Below, piece by piece: positions 49,136 to 59,265 of a DNA stretch of 64,000 bases; the first letter of the stretch is position 1; every line of letters starts with the position of its first letter. The notes beneath the pieces were generated by a model that saw nothing but the letters and a program-made list of their open reading frames with translations, was not told the origin of the DNA and ran no database searches. The DNA is from Palaemon carinicauda (lineage: Eukaryota; Arthropoda; Malacostraca; Decapoda; Palaemonidae), in contig NC_090744.1 in the NCBI RefSeq assembly GCF_036898095.1, positions 10,667,276 through 10,731,275 of the forward strand, read 5' to 3'. The translations under genes were made by a program, and so were the position numbers.

Positions 49136-49423
49136 TGATATTTTCATTATAAAATAAATTTTTGAATATACTTACCCGGTGAATATATAAAATTAAAGGC
49201 CCTCCCTTCCTCCCCGATAGAGACCCTGCGGACTGAGAAGAACTGGAGTGGTTGAGAAGTATATGCGGTATCTGGCCGATAGTCGGCGCTGGTGGTCACA
49301 CCCGCTACCTTCATGGCGATCGCTCGCGAGTTTTTTGGAATCTGTCGGGCCGTCAAAGACGTCAGCTATTTATATATTCACCGGGTAAGTATATTCAAAA
49401 ATTATTTTATAATGAAAATATCA
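49136..49423. mobile_element. Miniature non-autonomous DIRS relative (288 bp)
   Basis: The ends are inverted repeats of about 50 bp (TGATATTTTCATTATAAAAT at 49136 and its inverse ending at 49423). The inner core CCGGTGAATATATAAA is the same as in the full DIRS termini. About 165 bp (49225-49390) is the inverse of the left end of the DIRS element (42966-43125). It sits directly against the DIRS element and the Bel/Pao LTR without target duplication. It has no coding capacity. Confidence 0.8.
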
Positions 49424-49632
49424 TGTTAACCACTTATACAACTATTCACAAGACAATATTCCTTGGTAACAATACTTATTACAATTAAATATAAACAAAA
49501 CCTTCATTTGTACAGAAACCTGCACATTTCCACTTAACGCAATGTAATATAAAAGAACATTTTCCATATAAAATATGAACATAGATATTCAATAACAAAT
49601 GATTTCTCATGTCGTTATTGTAAGTAACGACA
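49424..49632 (-). repeat. Bel/Pao 3' LTR, inner part
   Basis: Matches 56934-57142 (209 bp each). Together with 42284-42946 it gives exactly 872 bp, equal to the other LTR. The terminal 22-23 bases form a small palindrome, GTCGTTA...TAACGAC. Confidence 0.94.
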
Positions 49633-49650
49633 TATTCCCCGCCACAAAAG
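49633..49650 (-). promoter_or_regulatory. Bel/Pao polypurine tract
   Basis: On the minus strand TTGTGGCGGGGAATA abuts the 3' LTR start TGTCGTTAC, the expected position and composition. Confidence 0.65.
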
Positions 49651-49667
49651 TTATAATATACAAGTAT

Positions 49668-51212
49668 TTACAACAGTCCCTTTTGAATCAAATCTTTTCT
49701 AGTTTCTGCAGCCACCCGAGCAGCCTTCCTGGATGGTCGGGTACTCACTTCAGGAATTTTGGCAGGATCAGGAGTCTCAACTTCTTGCCATAACTCTAAC
49801 GGGTACAACTTCACAATGGGACGCATGATCTGGCCATGGGAGGTTTTGAGGGTAGCTACCCTAACTACATTGTTAGACCCCACATGCACCTGAATCACCT
49901 GACCCAACTTCCATTTGTTTCTTGGCCCTTCATCATGTACGAGGACGACATCTCCTATTTTGGGCCAAGAATTATGTTGGACTCCAATTCGATGAGTCTC
50001 TCTTAACGAAATCAAATATTCATGTTCCCATCTTTTCCATAGCTGATCACACAATTTGGATATGTAAAGGAATCGCCTTTCTACATTTTCAGTTTTACTA
50101 TACAATGGGTCTTCAGATCCCTCATCCCAATTAATAGTTTCCTTGGGAAAGGATCTTAATTTCCTACCGAAGATCAGGTGATTGGGAGTTAGAATCTCCT
50201 TCTGATCAAGGTCCCCCAAGGTGTAGCTTAGTGGCCTGTCATTTATGATGGTTTTCAATTCCACCAAAATGCAGGATAATTCATCATAACTGAGTAGAGC
50301 TCGACCAATTACCTTCTTCATACAGGTTTTCAATAGTCCGATCAATCTCTCACAGATTGCACCAAATCAAGGTGCTCTTGCTGGTATAAATTTCCACTTA
50401 CACTCTGTTTTCTCCAGATGGTTTTGAAAAAGGGGGCTCTCTGCCATTGTTCTCAGATATTCAGATGCTGCTACAAAGGTAGTGGCATTGTCACTCAACT
50501 TTAGTGAAGGAAAGCCTTTACGGCTGCTAAACTTCCGGAAGGCCATGAGGAATGAGTCAGCGGACTGATTTCTGACTACTTCCAGATGTATACCCCTAGT
50601 GATCGGGCATGTGAATAGTATGACATACACCTTCTCCGGATTTTGCTTCCCTTCCTTTATCCATAACGCCCCGGTGTAATCCACCCCAGTAACGCTAAAA
50701 GGTTGTTTCCGTTGTACCCGGAATTCCGGCAATGGGGGCATTATATTAGTTTTATATGCTTTTCCTTGAACTTTCTTACAGATCACGGAATGATGTAACA
50801 CGCTCTTGACCAGTTGTCGCAGCTGTGGTATCCAGAACTCCTGTCTTACACTAGCTACAGTAGCGTTCACCCCCATGTGCCCTTGCATCGCATGATGTCG
50901 TCTTATTAACAACTTACTCAGAACACAACCTTTTGGCAGTAAAGTAGGAAATTTGACTTCTTCAGGTAGTGTTGCATGTTCCAACCTGCCTCTACATCTC
51001 ATTACATTATTATCCAAAAACAAATTCAACTGGCGAATTAATGACAATTTTGGGTTTGTTTCCTCCCTTTTCAGGGCTTTATATTCTTCTAAAAAGTACT
51101 CTCTCTGCACGAGAACAATTGTTTTGACCTTTCCTTCTTGTAACTCTTCCAGAGTCAAACTACTAGTTTTCCTGTCATTGGTTGCTAGTCTGCAATTCTT
51201 TACAAATCGCAT
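49668..51212 (-). pseudogene. Bel/Pao integrase
   Basis: Two open segments. The segment 51212-50367 has the Pao lead-in RCRGRLEHATLPEEVKFPTL, an HH zinc-binding start LLIRRHHAMQGHMGVNATVA, a partner Cys in HSVICKKVQG, and the first catalytic Asp in VTGVDYTGALWIK. The second Asp is in SLKLSDNATTFVAA. It ends at an in-frame TGA after FIPARAP, where most relatives have a Trp codon. The segment 50345-49668 resumes in the same frame with RLIGLLKTCMKKVIG, LVELKTIINDRPL, TPNHLIFGRKL and the C-terminal DUF5641-type fold PKIGDVVLVHDEGPRNKWKLG. The single TGA and upstream decay make it a pseudogene. Confidence 0.9.
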
Positions 51213-51323
51213 TATCCAAGCTATGGTCTTAAAGACCTTGTCAGCTCTGCTGAATCTTTCTCAATCAAGCAGGCGTGTTGCATCTATGTCCCCTACAACA
51301 TTGACCACAATGTCCTGTTCACC

Positions 51324-51872
51324 TTATATATGTGTGCACCCAACCCATGACCTATCAATTGGCAGAGTGTGATTTTTTAACCAAGGGGGTTCCTCCCACC
51401 AAAAGGAGTCCTTTGCTAACACCTTAGCACTCTTTCCCCGTGTCAACCAATCACTGGGGTTTTCTGACGACGGTACGCAAGACAGGACTGACCCCGGAAT
51501 CAGAGAGTTAATCTCAATTACTCTGTTTCTCACAAACACAGGCAGAACATTACTGGACACAATCCAGCTAAGGGCGACTTTACTGTCTGACCAGACATAT
51601 AATTGTTTAAATTCCTTCTCATCAAAGGAGTCAATAATAAATTTTGTCATTCTTGCTCCTAGCAACAATGCCATTAGTTCCAATTTCGGAATTGTCAATT
51701 CCTTAATGGGCGCCACTCGGCCCTTTGCTAAAATTATATTAGAGCTTTCACCATTTGCTCTATAGGCCACACAACCATATGAAGTTTCGCTAGCATCGCA
51801 GAATATGTGCAAGGTGTCACCAGTTCCTAGGCTAGCACTCCTAGGAAAGGATATTTCAAAACACTTCTCCAA
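51324..51872 (-). pseudogene. Bel/Pao RNase H segment
   Basis: Reads GDTLHIFCDASETSYGCVAY (RNase H first Asp), KLELMALLLGARMTKFIID (Glu) and YVWSDSKVALSWI (Asp), then ENPSDWLTRGKSA. It is out of frame with the RT segment; the junction overlaps at 51827-51872, where a frame change and a nearby stop (about 51890) separate them. More stops lie between 51324 and 51212. Confidence 0.88.
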
Positions 51873-54800
51873 GTCCTTGCGTATTTCACTTCATTCCTCT
51901 TGTAGCGGGTTGGCGAGTTGTTCGTCCCAATCCAGATGTTCCTTCCACAATTTCTGAAAAATATCCTTGCTTTCATAGTAACAAGGAGAAGCAATCCCAA
52001 TGGATCGTATATTTGGGCAACGGTACCGAGAATCTCTCTCTTTGTTTGACTCGATCTATTAATATGAGTTGGATTGATAGTTAAAACGTCTTTAATTATA
52101 TCCCAATTCAATCCCAAAACTTTATGTATTTGGTTTTGTTTGGCTTCAATTTGATTAGCAGCAGCAATAGTTTGTATAGACTCGCTATTGCTAACCCACT
52201 CCTTCAAATATAAGTGAGCCTGAGCAAATATTTTGTTGGCATTAAAATATAAATCCATCAACTCAGATTCACCATTAGCCGTAAATTGCAAATTATCTAC
52301 GTACAAACCTTTCTTCAGTCTTTCCACTACATCCACTGTCTTGGACCGGGGTAACCACGAGAACACAGTGGACAAGTGATGCTTGATGGTTGCATTTAGA
52401 AGAAAAGGTGAGCATGTAGCTCCAAATAATACTACTCTAAATCTGTATACTATTAATTTACTATTGGGATCTGTTGGATTTTCCAACCATAAAAAACGCG
52501 TATAATTGCGATCTTCTTCACGTAACTGTACCATTAAAAATGCCTTCTCAATATCACTAATGCAAGCAAAGGTGTTAGTTCTAAATTGCAGCAGGACTCT
52601 GAGTAGATCAGCCGTTACGTGTGGTCCAGTCCATAGACAATCATTCAGGCTTAATCCATTTTTACCTTGTTTTGATGAGCAATCAAACACTATTCTTATT
52701 GTAGCAGTGGCACTGTCTTTAAGCACTTCATGATGTGCCAAGTAATGACAATCCACATCAGATTTATTATAGATTACCCTTTCAATGAATCCTCTATCTT
52801 CTTGCTCTTGCAAGATTTTCTGATAATGATCCAAGTAATCCACATCCTTCTGAAACTTGATGCTCTGCTGTCGAAGTCTACTCATGGCTAAACCAAAATT
52901 TGTCTTCAATCTGAATCTATTGGTTCTCCACGGCAACGCCACAACATACTGTTTATCAATTTCAGAATAGGTTATAGTGCTCTCAAAGTCCTTTAAGACC
53001 CTCTGGTCTTGTTCTTGCAACTCACTGCAATCTATTCCCAGTCTATCCAAACTCCACAATGCGTCCAGATCAGTCTTGGGATTTTTATTATGTGTAACTT
53101 CAATTCCTTCAGTTTGTACAGCTAGCTTCAAAATTGTCACCTGAGTTTCCCTAGTGGGGGGAGCACTACATGTGCCTGACACTACATAACTAAATATGGT
53201 CGGCAACAATATTAAATTTCTAACCCTTTTGAACCCTGGATGCAAAATATTATAAACATTATCAACCCCTACCAACAATTCAATAGTTGATTGATTCTCA
53301 ACAGGCAAATCAAAATCTTTATCAGCCAAGCTGATCTTAGTTTTACATAACGACTTTAAGCTTCTCTTAACGTCGAATTTCTTCGTATATTCTGGCAGCT
53401 CATCCACCACTATGCAGTCCATTATTATCAACTTGCCTTTATGTGGTATGGCGACAATTATCAACTCGTATTCATGAACAGGTTTACTAGCTAGATAACC
53501 TCTCACGGCAATCTTTTCAACTCCTTTGGACCTATATTGCAGTCTCTCTAGAGCCGATCTTTTAATAAATGTCCTCTCGGCACAAGTATCCAACAGCCCT
53601 CTAAGTCGTACCATTCGACCTTTCTTCCCTTTCAGAGGAATTGTTGCTATTGGTAATTTGGATTGCTTACCTGATTTATTTGGTTTCTCCTGCTCATTTA
53701 CTGATAGTGTTCCCACTTGTACACCACTTTGTTTATTCTTGCTTTGCTTTGTTGTTTGGTCCCTATCACATAAGATACGATGATGTCTCAAATTACAACC
53801 ATTATTGCAACTTGATTTGTCACAATCCACACTAAAATGTTTCTTAGAAGCACACACAAAACATAACTGCAAAGCTCTGATACGATTCAACCTTTCATCT
53901 CTGGTTGCGTAAGTTTTGCACTGAGTCCACCAATGTTCTTTATCACAAAGAGCACATCTTGTGGATTGCTGATGACTGGAATTATTCAAATTTCCCTTGG
54001 TTTTCGGTCTAACAGCTTGGGATTGATTTACCGTGAATGTAGATATTACCGACAGAGTTTCAGTTTTATTTACATCAGTTGAAACAAAAGTTCTTAGATT
54101 GCGAATCTCCTCTTCTAGGTATTTCCTAAAGGTGTCTAATACCAACCAATCGTCTCCACACCTACGCTTCACAGTTTCACTCACGCTTTGAGGTAATTTG
54201 GTATAGAGCAAAATAACATAAAGTTCATTTAATTCCAGCCTTTCACTTTCCAGCGATCTTATTGAGCATTCAAAATTAGCTCTGAAAGTTTGCAATGATT
54301 CTGAATTGGCAGCAAGAGACTGCATTTCTAGCAATCTTCTCACCAGAACATGCTTAATTTCATCTCTCTTTCCATAAGTGGATAGGAGAAGAGCCACAGC
54401 TTGTGGATGATTGGCGGCCTCAAATTTAAATCCCGAGATTAATTTCGAAGCTTCTCCTGTGAGTGCACTTTGTAAATATGAAAACTTCTGAATTGGTTCC
54501 AAGTCTTTCCGCTGGTGTACTGACACCTCGTATAGTTCCCAGAAGGAATTCCATTCTAATATATATCCAGAGTAATATGGAAGATCCAGTTTGGGTAATC
54601 TAATACTGGCTGTGGGTAGTGGCGGTGGTTGCGTTAGAGGATTTAGTAACTTCAAATTGTTAGTAATAGAGCTATTGAGTTTGCCGATATGTGTACGGAC
54701 GTCTCTTGCATATTCAGCTTGATTTATCATTTCATCAGATATTTTTTCTTCTTTAACTAAATCCAAAATTTGTTCATCCAAAGCAAGAACTTTGTTAAAA

Positions 54801-54931
54801 TTATCTAAAATAGAATCCCTAAGGGAAGTTATAGCATCAATATCTGTTGAATCGATCACTTCGGTCATCTTCCCAATAAAACGTGTGATAACGGATTTAT
54901 AACCGCCATGTCTACGCTTCAACGACTCCAT
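51827..54931 (-). CDS. Bel/Pao gag-protease-RT polyprotein
   Basis: This open frame of about 1,030 codons starts at the Met of MESLKRRHGGYKSVITRFIG, eight codons inside the longest frame, because this is the usual Pao start. Residues about 1-300 are gag (DUF1759-like: LPKLDLPYYSGYILEWNSFW, FSYLQSALTGEASKLISGF). Zinc-knuckle-like Cys clusters follow (CALCDKEHWWTQC, CFVCASKKHFSVDC). The retropepsin (DUF1758/peptidase A17) shows RGLLDTCAERTFIKRSAL, with DTC in place of DTG/DSG. RT has RIVFDCSSKQGKNGLSLND, DIEKAFLMVQLREEDRNYTR and GLYVDNLQF, the YVDN variant of the YVDD catalytic box. The frame ends in a shift near 51830. A long intact stretch in an otherwise broken element. Confidence 0.92.
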   Translation of the reverse strand: MESLKRRHGGYKSVITRFIGKMTEVIDSTDIDAITSLRDSILDNFNKVLALDEQILDLVKEEKISDEMINQAEYARDVRTHIGKLNSSITNNLKLLNPLTQPPPLPTASIRLPKLDLPYYSGYILEWNSFWELYEVSVHQRKDLEPIQKFSYLQSALTGEASKLISGFKFEAANHPQAVALLLSTYGKRDEIKHVLVRRLLEMQSLAANSESLQTFRANFECSIRSLESERLELNELYVILLYTKLPQSVSETVKRRCGDDWLVLDTFRKYLEEEIRNLRTFVSTDVNKTETLSVISTFTVNQSQAVRPKTKGNLNNSSHQQSTRCALCDKEHWWTQCKTYATRDERLNRIRALQLCFVCASKKHFSVDCDKSSCNNGCNLRHHRILCDRDQTTKQSKNKQSGVQVGTLSVNEQEKPNKSGKQSKLPIATIPLKGKKGRMVRLRGLLDTCAERTFIKRSALERLQYRSKGVEKIAVRGYLASKPVHEYELIIVAIPHKGKLIIMDCIVVDELPEYTKKFDVKRSLKSLCKTKISLADKDFDLPVENQSTIELLVGVDNVYNILHPGFKRVRNLILLPTIFSYVVSGTCSAPPTRETQVTILKLAVQTEGIEVTHNKNPKTDLDALWSLDRLGIDCSELQEQDQRVLKDFESTITYSEIDKQYVVALPWRTNRFRLKTNFGLAMSRLRQQSIKFQKDVDYLDHYQKILQEQEDRGFIERVIYNKSDVDCHYLAHHEVLKDSATATIRIVFDCSSKQGKNGLSLNDCLWTGPHVTADLLRVLLQFRTNTFACISDIEKAFLMVQLREEDRNYTRFLWLENPTDPNSKLIVYRFRVVLFGATCSPFLLNATIKHHLSTVFSWLPRSKTVDVVERLKKGLYVDNLQFTANGESELMDLYFNANKIFAQAHLYLKEWVSNSESIQTIAAANQIEAKQNQIHKVLGLNWDIIKDVLTINPTHINRSSQTKREILGTVAQIYDPLGLLLLVTMKARIFFRNCGRNIWIGTNNSPTRYKRNEVKYARTWRSVLKYPFLGVLA

Positions 54932-55196
54932 TGTGACAAGACCAAACTCAAACAATACAAATACAATATATTAAAATTTTCAATAAATAATAAATATGCA
55001 TCCAACTATAATAACTGGGTTCAAAGTTTTAAATTAGCAAATTTTCCCAAAGGTGACTCATCACCCAATAATTTTCACGCAAATTAAACAATGAAAAGGA
55101 GAAATTTTATTCGTGCGTAGTGGAATGTGCAGGCCCTGTCCCATACTTAACCCAGCCCTAAATCTAAAGGGGAAGGACCACGATCCTACCCACCTT

Positions 55197-55762
55197 CTAC
55201 CACCCTTTACTTTTCACATATTTGTTTGACTCAATGTAAATACGTTGAGCCAACGCCTTGTAGCTTTTATGATTGAAATGAATTCCATCCCTGGCTACAT
55301 CAACCTCTGATAATAAGGTAGGGATCACCTTAATTCTTGTATCTCGCTTTAACTTCCTGTTTAAACAGTTTTTCCTCTTTTGATAGTTTTTGGCAGAGGT
55401 TCTAGATGGTGTTTTACGTATTTCTATTAACATAACAAAAACTTCTGAATTATTGATTGTATGTAGACTCTCTACCAATCCTAAAATATTTTTGTGAACA
55501 CTATTCACCAGGTTAGGGTTATCTCCTGGTACATCTAAGTCATTGCTACCTATGAACAAGATATTGATACTAGGCCCATAGGTAGTAAGTTCGGTTATCA
55601 AGCCAGGTATCATAAGGTTGGTTATAACAGCCCCTGGTCTACCAAATGTCCTATATTCTAAGGGTTCAAATAATGGCGATCTACCACAAAAAAAAAAAAA
55701 AAAAAACAATTCTCCATGTAGGTGACATGAGAATGTCCCACAACAGCTACTTTACGTTTCAT
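55197..55762 (-). pseudogene. SGNH-hydrolase-like ORF within the Bel/Pao element
   Basis: Same strand as gag, ending about 265 bp before it. From the ATG at 55762 the peptide starts MKRKVAVVGHSHVTYMENC (block I, with GHS in place of GDS). It then enters a 19-A tract (T on the coding strand, 55688-55706) across which the frame changes. The rest, to 55197, has a block II Gly (GRPGAVITNLMIPG), block III LFIGSNDLD (GxND) and block V DVARDGIHFNHKSYKALAQR (DxxH). So the Ser, Gly, Asn and His of SGNH esterases are all present, split by the homopolymer. SGNH esterase domains are known in ORF1 of some CR1-like non-LTR elements; presence in a Bel/Pao leader is unusual as far as I know. Its role, perhaps membrane lipid or particle handling, is unknown. 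Confidence 0.75.
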
Positions 55763-56249
55763 TATTAAATTGTTAAATGAGAGATATTCTAACAAGAGAA
55801 AATTTACATTAATTCAAAGTAAAGGAAAATAACAAAACCAAATTTAAGACTTAAGGCAAGCAGGACAAGGCCTCACTAATTTAATCAAACTTCATATTAG
55901 AAACCGTTTTAATGAAGCCTGAAATGCCTCTAACCTACAAATTGCGCGAAAAGAAAACCATTTACTGTTTCTTACAACACCACACAAAGAGAAAGGGTTA
56001 ATCCCGTCTAGTTATGTAAGCAGGGTACCGCATACCAATTTAACGAAACGTGCAAAAACAAAAGAATTCAACAAGGTTAGGGAGGGTAGGCATTAACAGC
56101 AAAACTTCAACACAACATAGTTATTAGCAGGAAAACCCTGCGTAAATGTCCAATATAATCACCAACGGTATTAATCGTACATGTGACTAAACCAAAATAT
56201 TACTATATGACCGCCTTTCAAACTTTAGAAATTATCGAAAAATCTCACA
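55763..56249. other. Bel/Pao 5' leader
   Basis: About 490 bp between the primer-binding site and the SGNH-like ORF (minus-strand sense). It contains no recognisable coding sequence and should hold leader and packaging functions by position. Confidence 0.55.
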
Positions 56250-56270
56250 AATCCTGGTCACGGCACCAAA
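56250..56270 (-). promoter_or_regulatory. Bel/Pao primer-binding site
   Basis: On the minus strand TTTGGTGCCGTGACCAGGAT directly follows the end of the 5' LTR, the common Bel/Pao primer-site form. Confidence 0.8.
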
Positions 56271-57142
56271 TATCGTTACTTATTAGGGTCAAACAAGCAA
56301 CAACATATAATGACTTCAGTCATTCACAAATTACTAATTACCAGATTCGTTAAGAGAACTCAAGACCCTTTCTCTACATTAGGAATTCATTGTGTTGTGT
56401 TACAAAGATAAAAGGTCATACTATATTCTATTGAGCTTTTGCCCCAATTATTACTTACTTGGTTTCATATGAAGTTCTTACCGAGTTCGGATTACTAATA
56501 GGCACGGGTGAACCACGATACCACATATAAATATTTGATTTTACCCAGTCACGGAATCCCACGCACAGATATGCATATCCCTAGCGAATTATCCCATCCA
56601 AGGTAACTAAATATTATATGATTCTCATCCAAACTTCGGTTGATTAATTCATCCACTTCATTAAATGCTGGGAAGGAACGGCTTCGTTAATCAAATGAAA
56701 TCATCTTCATCCTGATTAAGTCCACTGAAGATTACGCTACAAGCGTTGAGAAGTGACAGGCCGCAACTGACGATTTACCTCTGCTGCCTTTGTCGTAAAC
56801 ATAATGCGTTCGCTCTCTCTCCCAAAGTCATGACTTTCGCTTCGTTCGCCCACGACAAAAGAAAACAACAAACGAACGAAACCAATTATTCAACGCAAAC
56901 CGAACGAAACTATTCAAACAACTTACATCGCATTGTTAACCACTTATACAACTATTCACTAGACGATATTCCTTGGTAACAATGCTTATTACAATTAAAT
57001 ATAAACAAAACCTTCATTTGTGCAGAAACCTGCACATTTCCACTTAACGCAATGTAATATAAAAGAAAATTTTCCATATACAATATGAACATAGATATTC
57101 AATAACAATTTATTTCCCATGTCGTTATTGTAAGTAACGACA
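56271..57142 (-). repeat. Bel/Pao 5' LTR (intact, 872 bp)
   Basis: On the minus strand it starts TGTCGTTACTTACAATAACG and ends AAGTAACGATA. Alignment with the split 3' LTR needs no gaps once the DIRS insertions are removed. The open frame at 56746-56979 recurs in the other LTR and is non-coding. Confidence 0.95.
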
Positions 57143-57150
57143 CTCTCTCT

Positions 57151-58304
57151 CTTGAAAAACTAGTGAATATTGTAGTTTACAGACCCCCAAACACTAAGGT
57201 GTTTGACATAATAATAGAAAAAATAGATGATATATGTAGAAACCATAAAGACTGGAATATACTCCTATCCGGAGATGTTAACTTTCCTTTCGTGGATTGG
57301 AAAGAACGGATAGAAGAAAGTGGTTATATGTATACATATAAAAAAGAGAGTAATAGTAGCACAGAAGATAAGAGACAATTTGAAAAGCTTCAAGATATGC
57401 TATTAGAACATAATATGCAACAAATAAACCACATTCCAACAAGAAAGGAAAATGTCCTAGATCTAGTATTTGTGAATGAGGTGAATTATGTTAAAGAAAT
57501 AATAGTGTATAACACGGGAATTTCAGACCACAATGTCATAGAATTGATAGTCCATTCCAAAGCAAGTGATCGCAGAATTAATAAAAGCACAACACTTTGG
57601 GAAGGATATGGAAAATATATTTTTCACAGTAAGAATATAAAATGGTCAGAAATAGATGAACTGAATAAAGAATGGAAAAATGTATTTGTAAGTGATAATA
57701 TACAGGTAAATACGGACATACTGTACAAAATACTGGAGAAAATTGTTGAAAAATATGTACCGAAAAAACAAAAACAAAAGACGTGCATACCAAGAGACAG
57801 AAGGATCTTATTTCAGAAAATTAGAAAGTGGAAGAAAAATCTTGCAAAAGAAAAAATTGTGGGGAAAATGAGGGAAATAAAATGTAAGATAGAAAATGCA
57901 GAACAAAAGATTATACAGTCGAAAGAAAATGAAAAAAGGGACTTAGAAGAAAGGACACTTCAAAATATAAAAAGAAACCCCAAAGTACTTTACTCCTATG
58001 CAAAAAAAAAAATTAATAAAGGGAGAGTTGAAATAGGCCCTCTAAGAATCGAAGGATGGCTAACGAATGAAAAATAGGAAATATGCAACATATTAGCAGA
58101 AAAATATAAGTGAGTGAGTTCACGCCAAAAATTGCGAATGAGAATAATGAAACAGAAATGAGAGAAGAAAATGTTGAATATCTAACGGATATAGATATTA
58201 ATGAAGCAGATATTGTCAATGCTATAAACGAAATTAAAAATGGATCGGCAGCCGGACCAGATGGAGTATTCGGCATAATCTCGAGACGTTTCCCAATGAA
58301 ATAA
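57151..58304 (+). pseudogene. Non-LTR retrotransposon: endonuclease and RT start
   Basis: The frame from the end of the CT tract reads KLVNIVVYRPPNTKVFD (apurinic endonuclease YRPPN block), WNILLSGDVNFPFVDW (GDxN), then NVLDLVFVNE and ISDHNVIEL (SDH), so the C-terminal half of the endonuclease is present; the N-terminal half is missing. A Lys-rich linker follows. A stop at 58075 and a frame change near 58105 lead to NAINEIKNGSAAGPDGVFG (58215-58277), the RT block 0/1 opening, where homology stops abruptly. It is a Jockey/CR1-type fragment, bordered on the left by the Bel/Pao insertion. Confidence 0.85.
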
Positions 58305-59260
58305 CAATCTTACCAAGAGATTAAAATGAAAATTGTTGGAATTGGCGAAAACATAAGTACGAACATCGAAAACTGGTCATGCTTGCGCGACCAGCTGATA
58401 GGCGAACCGAGCGCCGCCAAACGGGTGTTATTATAGTCAGGCAGGAAACAATGCTTGCGGGAAGTTTTACGATTGAGTAAGTTGGCCGTGGCTTCAGCGT
58501 ACGACGCATTGTAACGACCTTTTACTAACATAACATTTCATGATAATTATCCTAGCCGTATCAAATGTCACTATACATGACGTGTCCCTAAAAAACTACA
58601 AACTTAACGAAGGGGTAAATATGTAGATTGACGGGACAGTATTAAATTGTAAAACCGAACGTTTCTTAGACTGGGATGACACGGGCTCTATCTATCGGGA
58701 AAGTTGGAAACTAAGCAGGAGCTACCCGTGACTTGCGTTCGGACCATGCTGAACTTGGAAAATATTGCCGTGGTAAAGGTAAATTGTGCTATTATTCAAA
58801 ACGATAAAATAACATCATATTACGGTATGTTAGATCATTGTAAAGAACATCTTCCCCATAATGAAATACGATTTGGCTAGTAATAAGAAAGATATTGCCC
58901 TGTCCCCAAAAACTACAGATAGCCCTTTTACAATAATTTACATTAGCCTTACCTATGAACCTTTGATCTAAAGAAGCACTTAAGTAAAATATTGTGTTTT
59001 TAATTTCAAACGTGATTGTTTGTTATTATCTATTAACAAACGCCCTCCAGGCTGGTAATCTAGGATCCAAGCACTGGGAAGAAAAGTAAAATATTTTTAG
59101 TTTTTTAATCTAATTTTGTTTTTTAAATACTTATTAATACTTTATGAATTTTTTGTATTGTTTAAAAATGTTATATATAATTTTTTTTTTCTATTAAAAG
59201 TCATTATATAATTTTCTATGTTGAAATATAGTGTATAATTATGAAAGTTTATACATTCAC
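58305..59260. other. No gene recognised
   Basis: Mixed composition. A segment near 58683-58760 shows weak 5S-rRNA-like similarity (see rejected items). Short open frames on both strands have no recognisable domain. Confidence 0.55.
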
Positions 59261-59265
59261 TGGCA

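Larger units (their letters stand above)
42284..57142 (-). mobile_element. Bel/Pao LTR retrotransposon carrying an SGNH-like ORF
   Basis: LTRs of 872 bp flank a minus-strand internal region with order: SGNH-like ORF, gag, aspartic protease, RT, RNase H, integrase. The left (3') LTR is split by DIRS-like insertions. The primer-binding site and polypurine tract are in place. CTCTC flanks both ends (42279-42283 and 57143-57147), compatible with a 5-bp duplication, but the target is a (CT)n tract so this is not decisive. The LTRs differ at about 18 positions by eye (about 2 percent), older than the Gypsy element. The pol frame has several stops and shifts. Confidence 0.93.

Noticed and set aside
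58650..58790. 5S rRNA-like stretch (GGAAACTAAGCAGGAGC followed by ACTTGCGTTCGGACC)
   Set aside because: Resembles the 5S internal control region by eye, but with many mismatches and no convincing start or end. A covariance-model search would decide; at most a 5S-derived pseudogene or SINE3 head.
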